A DNA stretch of 64,000 bases from Xylophilus rhododendri (GTDB taxonomy: Bacteria; Pseudomonadota; Gammaproteobacteria; Burkholderiales; Burkholderiaceae_C): positions 3,906,001 to 3,970,000 of the forward strand of contig NZ_CP047650.1 of the NCBI RefSeq assembly GCF_009906855.1, in the 5' to 3' direction. The notes under the pieces are model-generated. The model made no database searches and was not told the origin of the DNA. It worked only from the letters and a program-made list of their open reading frames with translations. How positions within the stretch are numbered: the first letter of the stretch is position 1; the number at the start of each line of letters is the position of its first letter. This document shows, piece after piece, positions 57,084 to 64,000 of the stretch. Both the position numbers and the translations under genes were made by a program.

Positions 57084-59804
57084 TCAGCTGCTGCAGGGCA
57101 GGTAGAACTCGGCCTGGCGGCGGGGCGGCTCGCGCAGGTCCCAGGCCAGCAGCTCGGCCAGCCGCACCGCTCCCCCGCCGACGCAGGCCGAAGCCATGCC
57201 GTCGACACTGCGCACCGCCACGATCTGGCCGGCGCGGGGCAGGCGCAGCAAACCGACGGCGCCCGGGGCGCAGACATGCCCGGCGATCTTGTTCACGAAG
57301 GCGCGGCCGCCGTCCCGGGCCTGCGGCTGCCCGAGCTTGTCGACCGGCAGCCAGCGGCGGCCCTGCGTCCGCGCCAGGAAGCGGGCCACCAGGCCCAGGC
57401 TGAGGTCGTGCTCCGGCTGCGTGCCCGGTGGCGCTGGCGAGGCGCCTGGCGGCCAGGGCAGCCGCCGTGCCAGCCAGCGGGCGAAGGCATCGTCCGGCGG
57501 CACGCCGCCCGTGGCCTCGCCGATCGCCTCGCAGGCATCGCCGAAGCCCGGCATCGCCCGGCAGGCCTGCATCCGGCCGGCCAGTTCGCTTGCGTCGAGT
57601 GCATCGGGCAGGCCGCCCGGCCCGCTCGCGCGTTTGGCGGCGGGGAGCGGCTCGGCATCCTCCGCGGGGCGTTTGGAGGCGGCATCGGGCAGCAGCTGCA
57701 GCTCCAGTTCGAGCCGCAGGCTGGCATGGATCTGCATCGCGCAGGCGCCGGTGTAGCGCCGTGCGGGCTGGCCGGGGTGGTGCCGGGCCAGGGTCTGTTC
57801 CAGGGCCCGGGTGAAGTTGTACCAGGGCGGCATGTTGTCGCCGCGCCGCAGTCCCAGCACCGCCATGAGCTCGCGTGCGCGCTGCTGCAGGCGCCCGGCG
57901 CTGTTCCACAGTTCCGGGTCGATGAACGCTTGCGGCTGCAGGTCGATGCGGCCCTGGCGGCAGGCCACCAGCATGGCGAGCCGGTCGGCCCGGATGCTCA
58001 GGCCCAGCAAGCCCATGTGGGTGTGCAGCGCGGCCTGGTCGAGTGTCCGCAGATCGGGGCGCATGAAGTAGTGGATGTGGCCGTCGTCGATCAAGGCGTC
58101 GAGGGCGGCAGCTGCGCGGGTGTTCCACGTGCGCTGTCTGGCCAGCAGGTCCTGCAGGATGCCCGCCGTGCAGAAATGGTCCGGGTCTTTCAGGTTGATC
58201 CAGGCCGCAGTCATGCCGGGCTGCACGAAGGCCAGCAGCGGCAGCTGTTGCCACAGCTGCGTGAGGTCGGCCCGGAGCCGCCGGTGCTGCGCGGGCTCGC
58301 GCAGCCATGGCCGCGCCGCCAGGGTGGCGGCTATGCGTGCGGGTGTTTCGCCCTGCAGGCAGATGTCGATCCTGCGGACGTCGATGTCAGGCCGCTGCGG
58401 CCGGATCGCCTGGTGGATCTTTTCCAGGTCGAAGTGCTCGCGCCCCAGCGGGTCGCGCCGCACGTAGTCGGCCAGCTGTCCGGGACAGGCGGACTGCAGC
58501 AGCTCGAAGACCACGCGGGCTTCCTCGGCGCCGGGCTGCGTGTCGTCCTGCATGCCCTGCTGCGGCGCAGGCTCGGGGCCTCTCGTGGGCGGCGCAAGGT
58601 CCGGCGGAGCCATGGCCTGCCGCCGGATCGATGGCCGGGGATCGAGCGCCGGGATGTTGGCCAGAATGCTTTCGCGCATCGTGCCGCACACCCGCTCGGG
58701 ATTGACGCTCAGCAGGCCGTTCTGCACGCCCGTCAGCCAGCCCTCGTCGCAGAACGTTTCGGTCATCCTGCGGGCGGCGTCGGCATCCAGGCTCCGGTCC
58801 CAGCCGAGCAGCAGGTCCCGGCATTGCTCGATGCCGAAGCCGGCCGGATGGGTCTCCAGCAGATGGCGGGCGAAGCTGCCCCGCGCCGGCTCGCCGCCGA
58901 CCGCCGGGTGTCCGCGGAAAAGCCGCTGCACCGGATCGCCGGCCTGGAAGGCGCGCAGGCGCTGCGGCGACTGTCCCACCGGGTAGAACCAGTTCTGGGT
59001 GTAGGCCAGGCCTTCCAGGAGGTTCGGCAGCGCGTCCATCTGCAAGCGGCTGAGCCGCAGGCCGCAGCCCAGCAGCAGCATCTCGATCTCCACCACGGCC
59101 GTGGCGAAACCCTCGCGGGCCATGCCGCCCACGCAGTCCTGGATCGCCCGGGCATGCGGCATGAGGCGCTGGCGCAGCGCATCGTCCTTGGCGGCGCCGG
59201 CGGTGCCCATGATGCAGCTCAGCTGACGCAGGTTCGGCGCGCCGAGGTTCAGCAGCTGCATCACCGCGTGGATCAGGGCGGCTTCGTGCCGGGCCAGGAA
59301 ATGGGTCAGCGCCGCGCCGGAATGCGTGGCGCACCAGGCGATCAGGGCGCGAAATCTCTCGCTGTTGCCCAGCAGCCCGCGGTCCTGCCGGCAGGCTTTC
59401 AGCACGAAGGCGCTCATGCCGGCCAGGCCGGGCCAGAGCTCGGCAAAGAGTTCCGGGCGCGCCAGGGCGATCCAGGGGCGCAGGTGTTCGCCGACCACAC
59501 CCAGCCCGCCGGCCGCCAGCCGTTGTTCGACCACCGCCTCCACCTGCAGGATGCCGACCGGGCCGGGCGGCAGATGCTGCAGCGCCAGGGCCACGTCCCG
59601 CGCGGAGGCCATGGGCCGCGTGTCCCTGGCGATCCGCTTTTGCGGCGGCGGCGTGCCGCCGTCCAGATGCAGCAGCGCTTCGGTGTTTTCGTCGAGCCGG
59701 CCGGGCGGCGGATCGATCGCCTGGGGCGCGGCAACGCTGCAGGGCCACGGGCTGCCGGCAGGCGCGCAGGCGGCGTCGGGCGTGCGGAGCGGGGGCCAGC
59801 CCAT
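57084..59804 (-). CDS. Family B candidate effector 4 with nuclear-localisation-like motif and extra C-terminal domain
   Basis: 906 aa. Starts 2 nt after the stop of gene 3 (TGACCATG), so the two are one operon driven by the PIP box at 63132. Block 1 is strong ('RPWIALARPELFAELWPGL', 'FLARHEAALIHAV', 'VNPERVCGTMRE'), block 2 too ('GREHFDLEKIHQAI', 'LPLLAFVQPGMTAAWIN', 'LGLLGLSIRADRL', 'MPPWYNFTRAL'). KRPAEDAEPLPAAKRA at 711-726 is the basic motif. After it comes a domain of about 180 residues shared with gene 3 ('EAIGEATGGVPPDDAFARWL', 'RWLPVDKL', 'LLAWDLREP'). No known catalytic motif is recognised. Confidence 0.75.
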   Translation of the reverse strand: MGWPPLRTPDAACAPAGSPWPCSVAAPQAIDPPPGRLDENTEALLHLDGGTPPPQKRIARDTRPMASARDVALALQHLPPGPVGILQVEAVVEQRLAAGGLGVVGEHLRPWIALARPELFAELWPGLAGMSAFVLKACRQDRGLLGNSERFRALIAWCATHSGAALTHFLARHEAALIHAVMQLLNLGAPNLRQLSCIMGTAGAAKDDALRQRLMPHARAIQDCVGGMAREGFATAVVEIEMLLLGCGLRLSRLQMDALPNLLEGLAYTQNWFYPVGQSPQRLRAFQAGDPVQRLFRGHPAVGGEPARGSFARHLLETHPAGFGIEQCRDLLLGWDRSLDADAARRMTETFCDEGWLTGVQNGLLSVNPERVCGTMRESILANIPALDPRPSIRRQAMAPPDLAPPTRGPEPAPQQGMQDDTQPGAEEARVVFELLQSACPGQLADYVRRDPLGREHFDLEKIHQAIRPQRPDIDVRRIDICLQGETPARIAATLAARPWLREPAQHRRLRADLTQLWQQLPLLAFVQPGMTAAWINLKDPDHFCTAGILQDLLARQRTWNTRAAAALDALIDDGHIHYFMRPDLRTLDQAALHTHMGLLGLSIRADRLAMLVACRQGRIDLQPQAFIDPELWNSAGRLQQRARELMAVLGLRRGDNMPPWYNFTRALEQTLARHHPGQPARRYTGACAMQIHASLRLELELQLLPDAASKRPAEDAEPLPAAKRASGPGGLPDALDASELAGRMQACRAMPGFGDACEAIGEATGGVPPDDAFARWLARRLPWPPGASPAPPGTQPEHDLSLGLVARFLARTQGRRWLPVDKLGQPQARDGGRAFVNKIAGHVCAPGAVGLLRLPRAGQIVAVRSVDGMASACVGGGAVRLAELLAWDLREPPRRQAEFYLPCSS

Positions 59805-59806
59805 GG

Positions 59807-62800
59807 TCACCAGGCGGCGGCCGGGCCGCTCGACAGGTCGGTGTCGCAGGGCCAGTAGCACTCGACCTCCTGCAGGTCCTGCAGGCCCTGGGCGATCCAC
59901 GCGAGCAGCTCCTGCAGCGGCTGCGGCCCCGCATCGCCCTGGGCCATCGGCATGCCGGCCTGTTGGCGCACCACCAGCACATGAGGCGTGCCGGGCAGGG
60001 CCAGCAGCACGGCCTGGGCGGGATCCATGCCGCGGGTGAACAGTTCGAGCAGGGGCATCAGCGATTGCGCGTCGTCCCAGGGCAGCAGGGAGGGCAGCGC
60101 TTCGCCCGGCACCCAGGCCTGACCGTGGCGCTCCTGCAGGTACTGCGTCACCTGCTCCAGTCCGATGAAGGGGTGGAGCCGGCGGCGCAGCGCATCCAGC
60201 GGCTCGTGCGGCATGCCTTCGGTGGGCTCGAAGGGGTCGTCCAGCCAGCGCGCGAAGTCATCGAGGGGCGGCGCGTCGCCGGTGAGTTCGGCGATGGCGT
60301 CGCAGGCCGCGGCGAAGCCGGCGATGGCCTGGTAGGACAGCTGCCGGCCGATGGCGCCGCGGCAGGCCGCCGCCGGCAGGGCGGCGGCGAAGCGGCCGTC
60401 GGCCAAGGCGAGCTCGCCCGGCGGCGGGGCCTGTTGCGGCTCTGCCTGCTGCGCATGCAGCAGCCACAGGCTGTCGGCGCCGCGGCGCAGGGCGGCGAAT
60501 TCTCCGGCCCCGCGCTGCACCACCGCCATGTCGAGGCTGTTCAACAGATCGGCGGCGCCGGCCTGCCACTGGCGGGCGGACAGCTGCAGCAGGGCCCAGC
60601 CCTGGCCATCCGGCGTGCTGCGCACGCCCTTCGATTCGCCCGGCGCGTGGGAGAGCCGGTGCAGGGCGAGGTCCAGCGTTGCCTCGCAATCGGCAAGGCC
60701 TTCCAGCGATTCGACCGCGTCCGGATCCTGCAGCGCATTGCCGATCGCGCAGACCAGTTCGTACAGGCCGCCCCGGCCGGGGAAAAGCGTCTTCAGCCGC
60801 AGCTGCGGCCGCTGCTCGAATGCGTTCCAGGGCGCTGGCGCCGGCGGCGCTGGCGCGGCGGGCGCCGCATCGGGCGTTTCGATGCGGGCGCGTTTGGCGG
60901 GGGCAGCGTCCTCGCCGTCCTCGGCGGCCCGCTTGGTGGTGGGGGCCGGCTCGTCGGCCGCGCCGAGTTCCTGTTCGAGTTCGGCGTAGATGCGCATCGC
61001 GCCCAGGCCGGTGTAGAGCAGCGGCTGCTCGCCGGGTCCACGCTGGCACAACAGCTGGTGGAAATGCTCCATGTAGCGCTTCCAGTCGGGCAGCGGATCG
61101 CCTTGCCGCAGCCCCAGGCTGTGCTTGAGCCGGCGTGCGGTCTCCCGCAGGCCGGCCGAGCCGTTCCACAGGCCGGCGTCGATCAGCCGCGAGCGTCGCA
61201 GGATCATGAGGTGCCGGTAGGGGCGCAGCAGCGTCTGCAGGCCGGGGCGGTCCAGGCCTGCATTGCTCAGGATCAGCTGCATGCGCAGGGCGGTGAGATT
61301 GGGCCGCCGGCCGTCGGCCGACACGAAGAGGTGGAGCAGCTTGCGGGCCGCCAGGTCTGCGATGGCGCGGGCGGTGGCTTTTCCGTCGTGCTTCTGCCGT
61401 TTCACCAGGTCGGTCACCATCGCGCTGGTGCAGAAGTGCGTCGGATCGTGCCGGTTGAGATGGGCGGCGATCTGGCTGTGCCCCGCGAAGGCCAGCAGCG
61501 GCAGCTCCCGCGCCAGCGAGACAAGGCGGGCCGGCAGCCGGGCCATGGCGACCCGGGGCCGCTGCCATTGCCGGGCGGCCAGCGTGTCGTCCAGCCGCGC
61601 GGGGGTCAGGCCCTTGAGGGCCTCCTTGATCGCCGTCAGGCGCGGATGGGCCCGGGCGGGCCGCAGCGCCTGGCGGATGGCCTCCAGTTGGAAGATCTCG
61701 CGGCCGAAAAGGTCGCGGCCGAGGTAGTCGCCCAGCCGGCCCTCGTCGCGCGCCTGCAGCAGGCATTCGAATGTCATCACTGCTTCGGTCAGGCCGTAGG
61801 GGGCGGGCTCCGGCGCCGCGCTTTCGGCGGGCTGCTCGTCCGCCGGGCTGGCGGGTTCCGCGGCCGCGGCGCAGCCCTGGCCGGCCGCGGGGCCGAGTCC
61901 GGGCGTGCCGCGCAGGATCAGCTCCCGCGTGCGCCGGCACACCAGGTCGGGATTGACGGCCAGCCTTCCGGCCCGCGCCGACACCAGCAAGCCGCGGCTG
62001 CGGAAATTGTGCAGATGCGTCAGCCGGGCGCTGGCGTCCAGCGTGGGCGCCCAGACCTCCAGCAGCTCGAGGCACTGGTTGAGGCTGCCGCCGGCCGGAT
62101 AGGCCTGCTGCAGGCAATGGGCAAAGCCGGCGCGGCCGTCCGGCACGATGCCGGCCGAGGCCTCGCCGCGGAAGATGCGCATGTTCTCGTCGTCCAGGCG
62201 GTAGTGCATGAACTTGCGCGGCGACTGGCCCTTGGGAAACAGCCATCCGTGCCGGCATTCCAGTCCGGGCAGCAGCCGGCCCAGCTTGTGCATCTGCCGC
62301 AGGTTCAGGCGCAGCTGGCGCAGCATCAGCAGCATGTCGATTTCCACCGAGGAGGTCGCGAAACCCTGGGCGGCCATCGTGTTCACGCAGTCCAGGATGT
62401 CCTGCGCATGCGGGGCGATGTAGCTGCGCAGCTTGGCCGCGCTGTCGGCCTGGTCGGTGCCCATCAGGCGGCTGATCCGCTGGCGCTCGGCGGTGGCCTC
62501 GCCCTGGTCCTGGATCAGGTAGTGGATGAGCGGCGCTTCGTAGACGGCCAGGAAGCTGCGCAGCAGGCGCGGCACGGTCGCGGCTTGCTCGGCGATCAGG
62601 CGGCGGAAGGCGGCGCGGTCGTCGAGCAAGGCGGGGTCGCCGCGGCAGGCGGCGAGCATGTCGTCGCGAAACGCCTGCAGGCCGGGCCATTGCACGGCGA
62701 AGAGTTCGGGCCGCAGCAGCGCGGTCCAGCCCTTGAGATGGATATCGCTGGGCGCGAGCCCCTGGCAGTTGAGCTCGCAGCGCACGATACGCAGCAAGGT

Positions 62801-63064
62801 CTTGCTGTTGTCCGGGCCCGGCGCGAGCCGCTCCACGATCGCCGCGATGTCGCGTGGTGTGGTCAGCATGGGCTGGAACGGCCGGGCCTGGCTGCCGGTG
62901 GCGATGGCCGTGTCGATGTTGGGCAGCGGCAGGCCGGCCAGGACCAGGGCGATGGAGCCGTCCAGCGCGCCATCGCCGGCGTGCGCGTCCACGCCGCGGG
63001 GCCATGAGGGACGGGGCTGGGACGGGCCGGCGGCAGGGCCCGTCGCAAACGTGGTGAAAGCCAT
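59807..63064 (-). CDS. Family B candidate effector 3, largest member
   Basis: 1085 aa. N-terminus 'MAFTTFATGPAAGPSQPRP' is Thr/Pro/Ser-rich. Block 1: 'GWTALLRPELFAVQWPGL', 'FLAVYEAPLIHYL', 'VNPDLVCRRTRE'. Block 2: 'GREIFQLEAIRQAL', 'LPLLAFAGHSQIAAHLN', 'LPDWKRYMEHF'. KRAAEDGEDAAPAKRARIE at 711-729 is a bipartite motif, and its second half resembles the Myc nuclear signal. The remaining 355 residues hold the C-terminal domain shared with gene 4 ('DAIAELTGDAPPLDDFARWL', 'ELLAWIAQGLQDL') and an extra domain before it. An in-frame ATG at 63097 overlaps the -10, so 63064 was chosen. Confidence 0.78.
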   Translation of the reverse strand: MAFTTFATGPAAGPSQPRPSWPRGVDAHAGDGALDGSIALVLAGLPLPNIDTAIATGSQARPFQPMLTTPRDIAAIVERLAPGPDNSKTLLRIVRCELNCQGLAPSDIHLKGWTALLRPELFAVQWPGLQAFRDDMLAACRGDPALLDDRAAFRRLIAEQAATVPRLLRSFLAVYEAPLIHYLIQDQGEATAERQRISRLMGTDQADSAAKLRSYIAPHAQDILDCVNTMAAQGFATSSVEIDMLLMLRQLRLNLRQMHKLGRLLPGLECRHGWLFPKGQSPRKFMHYRLDDENMRIFRGEASAGIVPDGRAGFAHCLQQAYPAGGSLNQCLELLEVWAPTLDASARLTHLHNFRSRGLLVSARAGRLAVNPDLVCRRTRELILRGTPGLGPAAGQGCAAAAEPASPADEQPAESAAPEPAPYGLTEAVMTFECLLQARDEGRLGDYLGRDLFGREIFQLEAIRQALRPARAHPRLTAIKEALKGLTPARLDDTLAARQWQRPRVAMARLPARLVSLARELPLLAFAGHSQIAAHLNRHDPTHFCTSAMVTDLVKRQKHDGKATARAIADLAARKLLHLFVSADGRRPNLTALRMQLILSNAGLDRPGLQTLLRPYRHLMILRRSRLIDAGLWNGSAGLRETARRLKHSLGLRQGDPLPDWKRYMEHFHQLLCQRGPGEQPLLYTGLGAMRIYAELEQELGAADEPAPTTKRAAEDGEDAAPAKRARIETPDAAPAAPAPPAPAPWNAFEQRPQLRLKTLFPGRGGLYELVCAIGNALQDPDAVESLEGLADCEATLDLALHRLSHAPGESKGVRSTPDGQGWALLQLSARQWQAGAADLLNSLDMAVVQRGAGEFAALRRGADSLWLLHAQQAEPQQAPPPGELALADGRFAAALPAAACRGAIGRQLSYQAIAGFAAACDAIAELTGDAPPLDDFARWLDDPFEPTEGMPHEPLDALRRRLHPFIGLEQVTQYLQERHGQAWVPGEALPSLLPWDDAQSLMPLLELFTRGMDPAQAVLLALPGTPHVLVVRQQAGMPMAQGDAGPQPLQELLAWIAQGLQDLQEVECYWPCDTDLSSGPAAAW

Positions 63065-63095
63065 GGCATGCGAATCGGCTGACGAGAAGGCCGCC

Positions 63096-63156
63096 ATGGT
63101 CCGCAGCCGTGGCGGGCATCCGGCGCGGCATGCGAAGGCAGACGGCGCCGCGCGAA
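63096..63156 (-). promoter_or_regulatory. PIP box and -10 of the family B gene 3-4 operon
   Basis: Minus strand: TTCGC (63156-63152), N15, TTCGC (63136-63132), N30, GACCAT (63101-63096). It is the strictest match of all boxes here. It lies between the stop of the partial gene (63178) and the start of gene 3. Confidence 0.85.
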
Positions 63157-63177
63157 AAATACCGAAGCCGGCCGCCA

Positions 63178-64000
63178 TCAAGCCTGTGATGCCCTGCCCC
63201 GCTGCCGTGGGAGCCGGGAGCAGATGCGCCTGCGCATGTCCTTGCAGACCAGGGCGGGATTGATGGTGAACCACAGGCCGTCGAGCGTCTGCAGCAGCCG
63301 GCGCTTGCGCCAGCTTTCGAAGCGGGCGCGCCGCAGCGGGGCGCTCAGCTCCGGTGCGAAATGGGCCAGCGCGGCATCGCATTCGGCGGCGCTGCAACCG
63401 GCCGGATGCTGCTGCAGCAGATACAGCGCGAAGCCGCCCCGCAGGGGCGTGGTGCTGCCGGTCGCCGGCTGGCCGCGGAAAAGCGCCAGCACCGCGTCGT
63501 TCGCGCGAAAGCGGGTGAAGCGCCAGGGCGCCTGGCCCTTGGGAAAGAGCCAGAAGCCCTTGCGCTCCAGCTCCGGCATCACCCGGGTCAGGTCGCGCAG
63601 CTGCGCCGGGTTGAGCCGCAGCTCCCGGCTGCCCAGCAGCGCCCTGATCTCCAGCATCATGGTCGGGAAACCCTGCCCGGCCATGTAGCTCACGCAGGCC
63701 ATGATGGCCTGGCGGTGCTCGGCGATGAGGTGCGCCAGGGTCCGGGGGGTGCAGGGCTGCCGGGTGCCCATCAGGCTGCTCATCTGCGTGCGCACCAGGG
63801 TGCCGCCGTTCAGGTGGTGTTGCAGATGGTGGATCAGGGCGCTTTCGTGGCTGGTGATGAACTGCTGCAGCTCGGCGCCGTGGCTGGCGGCGCATTCGGC
63901 CATCATGCGGCGGAACGCCTTGCTGTTGGCCAGCAGCATGGAGTCGCGCCGGCAGGCATCCAGCAGGCCGGCGCGCAGTTGCGCCAGGCCCGGCCAGGTC
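63178..64000 (-). CDS. Family B gene 5, partial, short form
   Basis: The 5' end is beyond the window; the frame is open to base 64000 and the last 273 codons are visible. It covers block 1 of family B: 'WPGLAQLRAGLLDACRRDS', 'FITSHESALIHHL', 'GFPTMMLEIRALLGSRELRL', 'LFPKGQAPWRFTRF' and 'INPALVCKDMRRRI'. It then stops at 63178 after a basic tail ('RLPRQRGRASQA'), where the others continue into a linker and block 2. It therefore has neither block 2 nor the bipartite motif. Either a natural half-size paralogue or a truncated gene; no remnant of block 2 lies before the next PIP box. Confidence 0.7.
   Translation of the reverse strand, partial: TWPGLAQLRAGLLDACRRDSMLLANSKAFRRMMAECAASHGAELQQFITSHESALIHHLQHHLNGGTLVRTQMSSLMGTRQPCTPRTLAHLIAEHRQAIMACVSYMAGQGFPTMMLEIRALLGSRELRLNPAQLRDLTRVMPELERKGFWLFPKGQAPWRFTRFRANDAVLALFRGQPATGSTTPLRGGFALYLLQQHPAGCSAAECDAALAHFAPELSAPLRRARFESWRKRRLLQTLDGLWFTINPALVCKDMRRRICSRLPRQRGRASQA

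Overview
The window is very GC-rich bacterial DNA (I judge roughly 70% G+C by eye). The gene order mraZ-rsmH-ftsL-ftsI-murE-murF-mraY-murD-ftsW-murG-murC-ddlB-ftsQ-ftsA-ftsZ, together with dapF-DUF484-xerC and hslVU, points to Burkholderiales, most likely Comamonadaceae. Seven PIP-box promoters or PIP-like elements (TTCGB-N15-TTCGB, the HrpX-type type III secretion box) suggest a plant-associated member with a Hrp secretion system, for example a Xylophilus- or Acidovorax-like species. The genus is inference only.

Layout. 1-6910: the tail of an SbmA/BacA-like exporter, then a tightly overlapping operon for a solute ABC importer, a LacI-type regulator and a GpdQ-like phosphodiesterase. 6912-7663: a two-gene minus-strand operon (small Ser/Gly-rich protein plus HrpB1/HrpK-like protein) behind a PIP box. 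7688-18217: a TonB-dependent receptor, a lipoprotein, a secreted PHP-type phosphoesterase, a membrane spermidine-synthase-like protein, a parvulin-like protein, a HupE/UreJ protein, a 2OG-Fe(II) oxygenase and a periplasmic protein; a Pho-box-like site precedes the lipoprotein. 18270-28671: housekeeping genes (dapF, xerC, rRNA methyltransferase, CobW-type GTPase, dksA, hslVU). 28899-47240: the complete dcw cell-wall and division cluster, interrupted between murG and murC by a palindrome of about 670 bp and closed by a strong terminator after ftsZ.

The accessory region runs from 47252 to the end of the window. lpxC, normally close to ftsZ, stands alone in the middle of two unrecognised paralogous families. 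Family A has three members of 234-297 aa; family B has four large members of about 740-1085 aa plus a partial one. Five of these genes have a perfect PIP box 66-67 nt before the chosen start codon and a sixth has a degenerate one at the same distance. All four long family B proteins carry a bipartite, nucleoplasmin/Myc-like basic motif at about residue 710-726. The simplest reading is an island of HrpX-controlled type III effectors, some of them plausibly aimed at the host nucleus. A Fic AMP-transferase gene with a 23-bp-periodic repeat array in front of it sits among them.

Three genes (hupE, murG and the family B gene at 51368) are read only with a 1-nt frame correction. Two of these fall in runs of five G, so sequencing or assembly error is likely.
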